Positions 14,717 through 21,113 of a stretch of 21,113 nt of DNA are shown here, in pieces (the first letter of the stretch is position 1; each line of letters begins with the position of its first letter). The stretch is from a virus. The stretch covers positions 1 through 21,113 of IMG/VR virus record IMGVR_UViG_3300011416_000043; one strand, given 5' to 3'. A program made the position numbers and the translations under genes. The notes under the pieces are model-generated. The model was not told the origin of the DNA, did not search any database, and saw only the letters and a program-made list of their open reading frames with translations.

Positions 14717-15856
14717 TCAGCCGGCGAGGCGGCAGGCCAGCTCGGGCCGGGTCAGCTTCTTGCCGTAGAGGACGTCGTAGTCCCAGACGGTCTGCTTGTA
14801 CTGGCGCATCACCTCGAGCCGCAGGGTGATGTTCGTCAGCGGGTCGGTCAGCGAGCGGATCTCGCTGCCGCCGGTGAAGAACTTCACTGAGTCGGCGATC
14901 GGCCGCGTGGCGAACGCGATCGCCTCGCGGTGGAAGGCCAGGTTCACCCGGTGCGTGGCCTTCAGGGTGATCGCGGCGTTGTCGGCCACGGTCGCCTTGA
15001 GGCCCGGGTAGAACGTGATCAGGGTCGGCGCAGCGCCGCCCACGGACGAGATCACCGTGTACGTCTGGGCGTGGCCAGCGAAGGTGATGATGTCGCCCGC
15101 GAGCACCGTGCCCGCGGCCTCGCCGTCGGTGATCGCCGTGGTCGCACCCACGGCCAGGCCGGCGCCGTTGTTGACCAGCAGCGTGTCCGCCGTGCCCGCC
15201 GTGTGGCTCGGCACGTCGTCGTCGGCGTACCAGTCGAAGCCGAGCTTGCGGCCGATCTCGCCCTCGGTGATGGGCGTGGCGTCGTTGCTCTGGCTCGCAT
15301 CCCGGAAGGGGGCGAGGTTGAGCGCGTTGGCCTCGGCGTCGTGGTCGAGCACGAAGCGGCGGCTGCCCTTGGGGCAGAGCTGCTGGTTCAGCGTCTTGCG
15401 CACGTCGGTGGCCTGCGTGATCGCCGACGCGAACGGCGTGGTGCCCGCCGTTCCGGCGTAGCCGAAGACGCCCTTGTACTCAGTCCAGATGTCGGTGTTC
15501 ATGATCCGGGCGAGTGCGTCGATCGCGGCCTCGGTCTGCATCGGCAGGAAGTGCTTGTCCTTGTCGATGCGGTGCAGGTCGGGATCGGTCAGCACGTAGT
15601 CGGCGTGCTTGTGCTTGTCGAGCGTGATCTGCACCTGCGTCGGCGTGGTGTCGTTCGGCGTGGGCGGCGTGGTCGCCGGGGTCACGTCGAGCGCGGTGTA
15701 GGACACCGGCAGCGGCACGTCGATGGTCGCGCCGGGCAGCTTCGCCTCGTCCCGGTAGTCCAGGTTCACGATCGAAGGCATGATGAGCCGCTTGCGCAGG
15801 AGCTTGAGGCCCCGCGCGAGCTGCTTGTCGATGATTACGGTCAGGTCGTTGGCCAC
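14717..15856 (-). CDS. Major capsid protein (P22-coat-like)
   Basis: This is a 379-residue protein starting at GTG 15856 with a strong AAGGGGAAGAA ribosome site. It resembles P22-coat-type major capsid proteins: an N-terminal helix (LARGLKLLRKRLIMPSIVN), YTALDVTPATTPPTPND, VQITLDKHKHADYVLTDPDLHRID, a long helix EAAIDALARIMNTDIW, and a central insertion (GDIITFAGHAQTYTVIS, LITFYPGL). NLAFHREAIAFATRPI follows, the late hallmark of this family. The C-terminal strands (ITLRLEVMRQYKQTVWDYDVLYG) complete the HK97 fold. It follows the scaffold gene, as expected. It is the most abundant head protein and, with the tail tube, the only gene here preceded by the stem-loop and purine-rich leader. Confidence 0.9.
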   Translation of the reverse strand: MANDLTVIIDKQLARGLKLLRKRLIMPSIVNLDYRDEAKLPGATIDVPLPVSYTALDVTPATTPPTPNDTTPTQVQITLDKHKHADYVLTDPDLHRIDKDKHFLPMQTEAAIDALARIMNTDIWTEYKGVFGYAGTAGTTPFASAITQATDVRKTLNQQLCPKGSRRFVLDHDAEANALNLAPFRDASQSNDATPITEGEIGRKLGFDWYADDDVPSHTAGTADTLLVNNGAGLAVGATTAITDGEAAGTVLAGDIITFAGHAQTYTVISSVGGAAPTLITFYPGLKATVADNAAITLKATHRVNLAFHREAIAFATRPIADSVKFFTGGSEIRSLTDPLTNITLRLEVMRQYKQTVWDYDVLYGKKLTRPELACRLAG

Positions 15857-15895
15857 GAGTGTTCTTCCCCTTGGGGCGCGGCCGGAATCACCGGC
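15857..15895 (-). promoter_or_regulatory. Leader of the major capsid gene: stem-loop plus strong Shine-Dalgarno
   Basis: On the minus strand GCCGG (15895-15891) pairs with CCGGC (15885-15881) around a TGATT loop. Twenty-four bases later comes the GTG start, preceded by AAGGGGAAGAA (15872-15862). The AGGGGAAGAA string and the TGAT in the loop are shared with the tail-tube leader, while the stem bases differ but still pair, which favours selection for structure. Confidence 0.55.
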
Positions 15896-15934
15896 GCGCG
15901 CGAGTGCGGAGTGTCAGAGCAATCACCAGCGCGC
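15886..15934 (+). repeat. Two near-identical 14-bp direct repeats upstream of the capsid gene
   Basis: AATCACCGGCGCGC at 15886-15899 and AATCACCAGCGCGC at 15921-15934 match at 13 of 14 bases, with starts 35 bp apart. The first copy overlaps the capsid leader stem-loop; the second cannot form the same stem. They may be a protein-binding pair or the trace of a duplicated leader. The rest of the 15857-16004 gap shows no good promoter. Confidence 0.45.
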
Positions 15935-16004
15935 AGATCCCCCGCGCGTTGGCATGCCTCTGGATCCCCCGTCGGGCACGCCCACCGTTGCTACGTGACC
16001 GACC

Positions 16005-16751
16005 TCAGTCGGCTCGCGTGACCTCTCCGGACGCGAGCTTGTCGAGGTAGTCCCCGCCCGCGGCGATGTCCGCGTTCGAGACGGTTCGGGCATTGGCGGC
16101 GGATCCCCCGCGACCACTCCCACCAGCACCGCTTCCCGCGGCGCCTGAACCTTCGTAGTGCGCTGAAAACTCCGGGTCGTTCCGGAGGACCTCGCCGATG
16201 TACTCGTCGGGGGTCATGTACGGGTCGGAGGCGCCCTGCCGCTTCGTGACGAGCGGCTTGCCGTCGGCGCCGTAGACACGGAAGAGCCGGGTGCCGTTCT
16301 CGACGACAGGACGCACGGCGTCCTTCACGGCGAGCATCACCGGGCGACGGCCCTTGACCTTGTGCGTGTCGAAGGACTCGTTGGCCAGGCGCGCGAGCGC
16401 GAGCTCGGTGTTCTCCTTGTCGAGCGCGGCCAGGCGCGCCGCGGCCTCCTCGTGCTTGCTCTTCCACACCGCGCCCTCGGCGGCCTTCGCCTTGATGTCG
16501 GTGAGGTCGCCCAGGGCGGCGAGCTTCTGCTGCGACTCCTTGGCCAAGTCGGGCGTCAGCTCACCGTAGGCGCGCAGCCGGCCCTCGGCGATGTCGGCGC
16601 GCTGGCGCTCGGCCTGGAGCGCTCGGTGCTGTTCCTCGGCGCCCTCGTAGTCGAGGTAGTACTTGCCGTCGTGCCCCTTGGTGTAGAACTCGCGGTGCGA
16701 CGCTTCTGCGACCGCGTCCAGCGAGTCGACGACCCGCTTCAACTTCCCCAC
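16005..16751 (-). CDS. Capsid scaffolding protein
   Basis: This is a 248-residue protein. The start is GTG 16751; the frame has no earlier start before a stop, and the ribosome site is weak. The protein is highly charged and helical: residues ~35-125 form a coiled-coil-like stretch (AEEQHRALQAERQRADIAE, LAKESQQKLAALGDL, HEEAAARLAALDKENTELAL). A small mixed region (FRVYGADGKPLVTKR, DPYMTPDEYIGEVLRND) and a Gly/Ser linker (~202-217) follow, with a short C-terminal helix after that. This layout and its position directly before the major capsid gene are typical for scaffolds, whose C-terminal end usually contacts the coat protein and which are removed on maturation. No protease motif is visible, so the scaffold may leave intact, as in P22. 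Confidence 0.82.
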   Translation of the reverse strand: MGKLKRVVDSLDAVAEASHREFYTKGHDGKYYLDYEGAEEQHRALQAERQRADIAEGRLRAYGELTPDLAKESQQKLAALGDLTDIKAKAAEGAVWKSKHEEAAARLAALDKENTELALARLANESFDTHKVKGRRPVMLAVKDAVRPVVENGTRLFRVYGADGKPLVTKRQGASDPYMTPDEYIGEVLRNDPEFSAHYEGSGAAGSGAGGSGRGGSAANARTVSNADIAAGGDYLDKLASGEVTRAD

Positions 16752-16974
16752 GAAGCTCGCCCATCGGTGCGGCGCCGGGCTCCCGTTCCCTGCGCAGCGG
16801 CTGCTGTGGCCACAGTGCTACATCGCCACCAGGGCCGATTCAAGAGAAAGCGCGGGGCAGGGACTGCCGCGGGAGGGGAAGGGGAGAAGGGCGCCCACCG
16901 CCCCGCGCTCACGCCGCCAGCGAGCAAACTGCGGGCCGCGCCGCCGGCACGCCGCGGCGCGCGCTGCGCCGCGC
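16752..16974 (-). other. 223-nt gap between the MuF-like and scaffold genes with palindromes
   Basis: No credible gene lies here. Just after the MuF stop, GCGGCGC and GCGCCGC (16972-16954) can form a 7-bp stem with a five-base loop and no T-run. At 16804-16815 is a perfect 12-bp palindrome, CTGTGGCCACAG. It abuts a weak promoter-like pair on the minus strand, TTGAAT (16843-16838) and TAGCAC (16820-16815), spaced 17 bp. This is the longest gene-free stretch of the window and could hold a regulated internal promoter; the evidence is thin. Confidence 0.3.
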
Positions 16975-18090
16975 TCACGCGTCGACCAGCGCCTCGAGCT
17001 GCTGCAGATTGAGCATTCGGCCGCGCCGGTCGGTGAAATCGCCGATCTCGAGGCCCCCCTCGCGCAGCAGCTTGGCGCGCCCCGGGCCCAAGGCCTCCTC
17101 TTGCACCCAGGCCGGCTGGTCCTTGATCCACTCGGCGTAGCTCAGCGTGCCCTTGACCGGCCCGCCCATGGCCGCCCGCTGGCCGGGCCCGACCTCGCGC
17201 AGGTCGAAGCCGAGCTGCTTCCAGGTCTTCATCTTCGGCCGCGTGACGCACCGGCAGTGCGGATGGAACGGCGGCCGCGGCCCCTCCTCGAGGGGGAACT
17301 CCCGGCCGTCGAGCTCGCCGCAGGTCGGACAGGTCGTGGTGTCGAGCGTGGCCATGATCACGACGGCCTCGATCACGTCCGAGTTGGCCGCGAAGGTCGA
17401 CTCCCGCGCGTGGTTGGACACGTGCCCCACGGCGGTCCGCACGACTCGCTCGGCGTCGCGCCGGGTCGTGTTGAGCACCCCATCGGTGAACCGGTTCTCG
17501 CGCGTCCCGCGCAGCCTGGCGACGATCTGTGAGACCGTCTCGCCGCTGCCCATGCCGAGGTTGATCTGCTGGGTGACCCGGCGCTGGGTGTCGAGCGCCA
17601 GGTCGCTGAACCAGTCCTTGAGCAGCTTCCCGGCCATCGGCCGGGCCGTCACGATCGAGCGCAGCATGGCCGGGCTCGGCGCGGCGAACTCGATCTGCAG
17701 CGGCACGGTCTTGGTCAGCAGCGTCCGCTGCCACTGGGCCTCGGACGCGGCCAGCGGCGAGAGGTCCTTCTGCAGCCGCTCGCTGGCCTGGGTGACCCCG
17801 CCGGCGAGCAGGCCGCGCAGCTCGACCGCCAGGTCTCGCAGGCGCTTGGTGGAGTGCACGCCCGCGTCGAAGCCCCGCTCCTCGACGCGCCGCAGTCGCG
17901 CCTCGATCCGCGCGAGCACGTCGGGCAGCAGCTGCTCGTTCAGGAAGCCCAGCACCCGGCCGACCTCGTGCGTCTTGAAGCGCTCGAGGTAGAGCGCGTG
18001 GCGGATCCCGCGCGCCATGAGCACCTGGTCGGCCGGCTGGCCGCGCAGGGCCGCCAGCAGCCGCTCGTCGATCTTCGGGACCTTGCCCAT
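16975..18090 (-). CDS. Phage Mu protein F-like minor head protein
   Basis: This is a 371-residue protein; ATG 18090 overlaps the stop of the zinc-protein gene by one base. Residues ~1-215 are helical, with HEVGRVLGFLNEQLLPDVLARIEARL and a middle part QINLGMGSGETVSQIVARLRG. Residues ~216-285 are the Mu-F domain: VVRTAVGHVSNHARESTF, then LDTTTCPTCGELDGREFPL and PPFHPHCRCVTRP. The conserved C254-x2-C257 and H276-x-H278-C279-x-C281 are all present and probably bind zinc. The remaining ~85 residues continue with a helical tail (YAEWIKDQPAWVQEEALG, LLREGG). Such proteins are head-inside or portal-associated minor capsid proteins needed for head assembly and sometimes injected. The location after the portal fits; two small genes intervene. 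Confidence 0.9.
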   Translation of the reverse strand: MGKVPKIDERLLAALRGQPADQVLMARGIRHALYLERFKTHEVGRVLGFLNEQLLPDVLARIEARLRRVEERGFDAGVHSTKRLRDLAVELRGLLAGGVTQASERLQKDLSPLAASEAQWQRTLLTKTVPLQIEFAAPSPAMLRSIVTARPMAGKLLKDWFSDLALDTQRRVTQQINLGMGSGETVSQIVARLRGTRENRFTDGVLNTTRRDAERVVRTAVGHVSNHARESTFAANSDVIEAVVIMATLDTTTCPTCGELDGREFPLEEGPRPPFHPHCRCVTRPKMKTWKQLGFDLREVGPGQRAAMGGPVKGTLSYAEWIKDQPAWVQEEALGPGRAKLLREGGLEIGDFTDRRGRMLNLQQLEALVDA

Positions 18091-18290
18091 CAGGGCTTGG
18101 CCGGCCGCCGGCACAGCTGCCCGCCGACGAAGTGCCGGGCGCTGCACTCGCCGCACAGGATGCGCTCGCACAGCGGGCAGGCCACGGCCTGGCGGCCGTC
18201 CTGGCGCTGCACGGTCAGCCCCTTCATCTGGCAGACGTCGCAGGTCCACTCCAGCGGGAAGGGCGGCAGCTTGGGCGCGTGGTGCTTCAT
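18090..18290 (-). CDS. Small zinc-binding protein
   Basis: This is a 66-residue protein; ATG 18290 overlaps the sigma-like gene's stop (ATGA), and its own stop overlaps the MuF start. Three CxxC pairs are visible: C17-x2-C20, C38-x2-C41 and C46-x2-C49, followed by H53 and C60. Spacing suggests one or two zinc sites, perhaps a compact cross-brace or treble-clef fold. Phage Mu Com is a small zinc protein, but it controls mom translation and is not homologous by any motif I can see. Possible roles are nucleic-acid binding, or partner of the sigma-like protein encoded just upstream. No specific function can be assigned. Confidence 0.78.
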   Translation of the reverse strand: MKHHAPKLPPFPLEWTCDVCQMKGLTVQRQDGRQAVACPLCERILCGECSARHFVGGQLCRRPAKP

Positions 18291-18796
18291 GCGGCCCACT
18301 CGGCCATGAACTTCCGGCGCGCCCGGAACAGGCGCACGTCGTACGCCTTGCGCTTGAGCCCCAGCTCGGCCGCGATCGCCTGCCTGGACTCGCCAGCCAG
18401 GAAGGCCCGGCGCAGCAGCGCTGCGTCCTGCGCGCGCATGCGCCCCAGCACGCGCTCGATGGCCAGCCGCCGTGCCCGCTCGTGACCTTCGGTCGTGTCG
18501 GCCCTGTCCTCGCAGAGCAGCACCTCCACCGTGTCGGTGCCATCGAGCTCGCGCCGCTGCGGCTGAGTCCGCCAGCGCACGCGCCGCGCACGCCACAGGT
18601 CGAGCGCAGCCCGGCGCGCGAACGTCGAGACCCAGTTCCGCACATTCACACAGTCGGCCGGGAAGCGCCCGACCGCGCGCAGCGCGCGCACAATGGCGTC
18701 GCTCGCGGCGTCCTCGGCGTCCGCCTCCTGGTCCAGGATCTTGCGCGCGATCCCGACGCACATCGGGTGGCAGGCGGCGATGTCGTCGGCGATCAC
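18287..18796 (-). CDS. ECF-like RNA polymerase sigma factor
   Basis: This is a 169-residue protein starting at GTG 18796, overlapping the portal stop (GTGA). Residues ~4-76 fit sigma region 2: an N-terminal helix, ARKILDQEADAEDAASDAIVRALRA (region 2.1-2.2, AED at 27-29), and NWVSTFARRAALDLWRARRVRWR (54-76), matching the WLxTIARNxxxDxxR core that melts and contacts the -10 element. Residues ~107-165 fit region 4: a helix RLAIERVLGRMRAQDAALL, then a helix-turn-helix ESRQAIAAELGLKRKAYDVRLFRARRKF that would read the -35 element. The order and length match ECF (group 4) sigma factors. It is most likely a late-gene or host-redirecting transcription factor. A terminase small subunit is a poorer fit because of the intact region-2 pattern and its place after the portal. 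Confidence 0.8.
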   Translation of the reverse strand: MIADDIAACHPMCVGIARKILDQEADAEDAASDAIVRALRAVGRFPADCVNVRNWVSTFARRAALDLWRARRVRWRTQPQRRELDGTDTVEVLLCEDRADTTEGHERARRLAIERVLGRMRAQDAALLRRAFLAGESRQAIAAELGLKRKAYDVRLFRARRKFMAEWAA

Positions 18797-20334
18797 GCGG
18801 CCTTCTTGGGCGGCCGCTCCTCGTCGTCGTCCCCTGGCGGGGCCTCCCCCTCCTCGCCAGGCGGCATCCCGAAGCTGGCCAGGTCCGGCCCCTCGTCCTC
18901 GATCGCCTTGGCCTCCTTGGCGACGTCGAGGTCCTCGGGCAGGATCAGCCCCTTCAGCAGCGACAGGAAGGTGGTGCGCGAGAGCTCGCCCGCCTGGCGG
19001 ATCTCCTTGAGCAGGCGCACCTGGTCGAGCGTGAGTGAGGGCGGCGCCCAGTCGTCGAAGACGTCGACGCCGAACTTGTCGGGCAGCTTCGTGCGCGCGA
19101 ACAGCGCGGCGAACCCGAAGCCCTGCAGGAAGCCTGCCTCGATGGCGCGCACGTAGGCCTTGAGGTCGCTGGTCGTGTTCTTGTCCGAGATCTCCTGGCC
19201 CGTCGCGGTCTCGTCGCCGGTGCGTTCCATCAGCGGCTGCAGCGCACGCACGTTCATCTCGGCCTGCAGGTCGAGGATGTCCTGGCGGCCGGCGGAGACC
19301 GCGTTGCCCTGGATCTCGACCCACCAGGCCTTGCTGTTCGGGTCCTTGAGCTTCCACACCGACTGCACGCCGAGCAGCGAGGGCTTGCGGCTCTCCTCGT
19401 CGCTCACGCCGGCCATGGCCATCTTGGGCACGCGCGCGTAGCGCAGGATGTTCGTCTGGTCGCTGCGGCTGGCCCAGTGCGCCCGCTCGAGCTCGGCCAG
19501 GTCGGCGAGCGGCGGCTCGGCCTCCATGAAGCCCGTGCGGTTGAAGTAGACCGTGACGAGCGGGATGCCAGGGAAGGTGTGCGGCCCGCTCTCGACGAGT
19601 GTGTAGCCGTCGGCGTCCTTGTTCTTGCGGTACAGCTGCCAGGTGCCGGCGCTGGCCTCCACGCCCTCGCTGGCCTCCACGGGCGTGTTCCACACGCGCA
19701 CGTGCTCGACCTCGGTCTCCTCGCCGTCGACCTCGACGACGTGGCACTCGCGGATCCGGATCTGTGTCAGCTCGAGGCGGTTGCCCTTGCCGCGCTGCGC
19801 CTTCCAGCCGATGAGGTCCTTGGCCGAGACGTGCACGAAGTAGGGGTGCACGCGCCCCTCGCGCTCGTCCTTGGTGGACAGCTCGCGCACGTCGCCCGGC
19901 ATGTCGACGAGGAAGTGCACCAGACCGCGCTGCAGCGCGTCGGCCATGAGCCGGCGGCCGAACTGCGTCAGGCTGGAATCGCTGTAGTCGGCGTCGCTCT
20001 CGATGGGTGCGAGCAGCTCGGGCAGCGTCCCCAGGTCGCGGCCGATGCGGATCGTGACCGGCTTGCCGAAGGGCCGGGCCGAGAGCCGGCGCACCGTCGA
20101 GCGCAGGAAGCCGTGGCACGTGCTGCGCTTGAGGCGCGTGTCGTAGGCGGGCTTCTCCTCGCCCGGCTCCTTCGGCAGGTAGACCTCGCCGGCCTTCTGC
20201 ATCCCCTCGGTGCCACCCATGAGCGCGTCGATCAGCTTGGTGCGCTCGGCCATCCGCCGGTAGACGGCGGACTCCTTGCCCACCCACGCGTTGGTCTCGG
20301 TGGGTGTGGGCGGCGGGCGCTTGACCTTGGCCAT
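18793..20334 (-). CDS. Portal protein (DUF4055-like)
   Basis: This is a 513-residue protein starting at ATG 20334. It fits the DUF4055 group of portals: DALMGGTEGMQKAGEVYLP near 36-54, YDTRLKRSTCHGFLRSTVRRLSARPFGKPV (about 64-93), and a beta-rich wing (GLVHFLVDMPGDV, HPYFVHVSAKDLIGWKAQ). A clip/stem region with FNRTGFMEAEPPLADLAELERAHWASRSDQTNILRYA follows, then the long C-terminal helical crown (EMNVRALQPLMERTG, LKAYVRAIEAGFLQGFGFA). The end is acidic then basic (GDDDEERPPKKAA). As the portal it forms the dodecameric ring through which DNA enters and leaves. The large terminase normally precedes it; the upstream 198 nt and small membrane genes do not include one. The start codon has only a weak ribosome site, and a hairpin lies just upstream. 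Confidence 0.9.
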   Translation of the reverse strand: MAKVKRPPPTPTETNAWVGKESAVYRRMAERTKLIDALMGGTEGMQKAGEVYLPKEPGEEKPAYDTRLKRSTCHGFLRSTVRRLSARPFGKPVTIRIGRDLGTLPELLAPIESDADYSDSSLTQFGRRLMADALQRGLVHFLVDMPGDVRELSTKDEREGRVHPYFVHVSAKDLIGWKAQRGKGNRLELTQIRIRECHVVEVDGEETEVEHVRVWNTPVEASEGVEASAGTWQLYRKNKDADGYTLVESGPHTFPGIPLVTVYFNRTGFMEAEPPLADLAELERAHWASRSDQTNILRYARVPKMAMAGVSDEESRKPSLLGVQSVWKLKDPNSKAWWVEIQGNAVSAGRQDILDLQAEMNVRALQPLMERTGDETATGQEISDKNTTSDLKAYVRAIEAGFLQGFGFAALFARTKLPDKFGVDVFDDWAPPSLTLDQVRLLKEIRQAGELSRTTFLSLLKGLILPEDLDVAKEAKAIEDEGPDLASFGMPPGEEGEAPPGDDDEERPPKKAA

Positions 20335-20349
20335 CGGGTCAGCTCACGG

Positions 20350-20389
20350 AAAAGCTGGTCGTGGCCGAGCTCGGGACTCGACCACGACC
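20350..20389 (-). terminator. Terminator-like hairpin directly upstream of the portal gene
   Basis: On the minus strand GGTCGTGG (20389-20382) pairs perfectly with CCACGACC (20364-20357). A one-base mismatch and an inner CGAG/CTCG stem follow. Downstream comes AGC then TTTT (20353-20350), 16 nt before the portal ATG. It could terminate transcription of the right-hand genes, but there is too little room for a new promoter after it, so a leader or antitermination function is equally possible. The rest of the 20335-20532 gap is GC-rich, with a small CCCAG/CTGGG stem, GGGGAAACCCC, and no clear promoter. Confidence 0.4.
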
Positions 20390-20532
20390 CGGACGTGCAC
20401 GGGCGCCACACCCGAGACGAGCGCAGGCCGCCGTGCGCGGCCTTCCCATTCCCTCGGCGGTCGCGGGAGGAGCGACGGCCAGGGGTTTCCCCAGAGCGCC
20501 CTGGGCAAGGCGGTTCGGGTGAGAGAGATCGG

Positions 20533-20673
20533 TCACGGCAGCAGGCCGGCCACCACGAGCGCGATGACGGCGATCACGCCGCACAGCGCGACGCCGGCTT
20601 TGTCCGGCCAGCGGCAGATGCCGATGCCGGTGGCCAGGCCCGCGACGAAGACGAGCAGCGTGGTGGCGTTCAC
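20533..20673 (-). CDS. Small two-helix membrane protein
   Basis: This is a 46-residue protein starting at GTG 20673, overlapping the lipoprotein gene's stop (GTGA). It is almost entirely two transmembrane helices: TTLLVFVAGLATGIGIC (4-20) and GVALCGVIAVIALVVAGLL (27-45), joined by a short polar loop RWPDKA. Size and topology fit a holin-like or other small phage membrane protein, but that label rests on topology alone. Coupling to a lipoprotein gene could also suggest a lysis or superinfection function. It precedes the 198-nt gap before the portal. Confidence 0.65.
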   Translation of the reverse strand: MNATTLLVFVAGLATGIGICRWPDKAGVALCGVIAVIALVVAGLLP

Positions 20674-21113
20674 GGGGTGGGCTGTGAGCTGGTGCCGAAC
20701 ACGCCCGGCTCGGCCGCGGGCGGCGTGTGCGTGCCGACCACGAGGGCGGAGACGGCCTTCAGCGTCGAGGCGTTCGGGTCGAGGATCGCGCTCAGGTTCT
20801 CGGTCGTGCGGTTGCGCCGCCCCGACGCGATCGCGGCCACGGCCTGGGCACCGATGAGCGAGCCCTTCACGGTGAGGAAGCCGGTGAGCAGGTTGAGCGT
20901 GACGTCGAGCCAGTCCTGCGCGGGCTCGGCCGGGACCTCCTTGCCCTCGGCCAGCATCGCGGTCAGCGTCGCGCCGCCGAACTCCTTCCACTCGTCGGTG
21001 CTCGCCTCGGCAGGATCGACGCCCGCCTCCTGCATCGCGGTGACGGTGCGCTGCTGCCACTCCTGGCGCGTCGCGTCGGCCTCCTCGGGCGTGCAGCCCG
21101 CGAGCAAGGCACC
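20670..21113 (-). CDS. Putative phage-encoded lipoprotein, start beyond the right edge
   Basis: The frame is open to the window edge and begins there GALLAGCTPEEAD, so the start and most of the signal peptide lie outside. L-A-G-C is a proper lipobox, so the mature protein would begin at that Cys, anchored to a membrane. The TTG at 21107 lies inside the lipobox and is not a credible start. The mature chain (~143 residues) is acidic (EEADATRQEWQQRTVTAMQEAG), with an amphipathic or hydrophobic stretch LDVTLNLLTGFLTVKGSLIGAQAVAAIASG, and ends in a Pro/Thr/Ser tail. It could be an outer-membrane spanin-like or an exclusion lipoprotein; neither is established. Confidence 0.62.
   Translation of the reverse strand, partial: GALLAGCTPEEADATRQEWQQRTVTAMQEAGVDPAEASTDEWKEFGGATLTAMLAEGKEVPAEPAQDWLDVTLNLLTGFLTVKGSLIGAQAVAAIASGRRNRTTENLSAILDPNASTLKAVSALVVGTHTPPAAEPGVFGTSSQPTP

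Noticed and set aside
15935-16111. Three copies of a GATCCCCCG string
   Set aside because: The string is short and GC-rich, irregularly spaced, and one copy lies inside the scaffold gene; chance is a sufficient explanation.
16739-17734. A long minus-strand frame over the MuF gene and the following gap
   Set aside because: It is a shifted frame of the MuF gene; the MuF frame carries the C/H zinc motif. The part over the gap has no ribosome site or domain.
18287-18796. Reading the sigma-like gene as a terminase small subunit
   Set aside because: Both have helix-turn-helix parts, but a full region-2 pattern with the W-x-x-x-F-A-R-R-x-x-x-D core is present, and the gene follows rather than precedes the portal.
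20339-20584. An 81-codon minus-strand frame filling the gap before the portal
   Set aside because: The sequence is Arg/Ala/Gly/Pro-rich without a domain, overlaps the membrane peptide out of frame, and runs through the hairpin. I treat the stretch as non-coding.
1-21113. tRNA genes, CRISPR arrays, IS elements, integrase or attachment sites
   Set aside because: I looked and saw no cloverleaf, no regularly spaced identical repeats, no transposase-like frame and no integrase motif. The only regular repeats are the protein-coding units at 10022-10441.

Overview
The window is a stretch of a tailed-phage genome (free phage or prophage) with very high GC content. Every gene I can support lies on the minus strand, so it should be read from right to left. 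The genes form a densely packed head-to-tail morphogenesis block. Most junctions are 1-4 nt stop/start overlaps (ATGA, GTGA, TTGA, TGATG), which suggests translational coupling. The layout is that of a long, non-contractile-tailed (siphovirus-like) phage. It has a DUF4055-type portal, a MuF-like minor head protein, a scaffold, a P22-coat-like major capsid protein, a tail-tube protein, frameshifted tail chaperones and a tape measure. The tail tip is like that of gene transfer agents (DUF2460, then DUF2163 fused to a J-like hub). The host is probably a high-GC bacterium; the lipobox at the right edge implies bacterial lipoprotein processing. A cysteine-type sulfatase and an ECF-like sigma factor would suit a sulfatase-rich group such as Planctomycetota, but that is only an inference.

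Right to left. 21113-20533: a lipoprotein cut by the window edge and a two-helix membrane peptide. 20532-20335: an intergenic stretch with a terminator-like hairpin just before the portal. 20334-16975: portal, an ECF-sigma-like protein, a small zinc-binding protein and the MuF-like protein. 16974-16752: a gap with palindromes. 16751-14717: scaffold and major capsid. 14716-11647: a post-capsid hairpin, a small protein, two head-tail connector proteins, a full-length sulfatase and an HK97-gp10-like tail completion protein. 11643-9204: a beta-rich virion protein, a fusion protein carrying seven ~20-residue repeats plus a tail-terminator-like domain, and a second, related terminator protein. 9168-5482: tail tube, tail chaperones G and G-T (classical A AAA AAC slippery site) and tape measure. 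5485-1: DUF2460 protein, two beta-rich tail-tip proteins and the large DUF2163-J fusion, which runs off the left edge.

The most unusual content is: (1) an apparently intact sulfatase with no signal peptide, translationally coupled between head-closure and tail-completion genes; (2) an ECF-sigma-like gene coupled to the portal gene; (3) a shared leader, a stem-loop with a TGAT loop followed by AGGGGAAGAA, in front of only the major capsid and major tail-tube genes, with the stem sequence changed but the pairing kept; (4) two related terminator domains, one fused to a repeat-bearing protein; and (5) fusion of two tail-tip modules that are separate genes in gene transfer agents. No terminase, lysin, integrase, tRNA or CRISPR array is visible. 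No gene-free stretch exceeds 300 bases; the longest (16752-16974) is described below.
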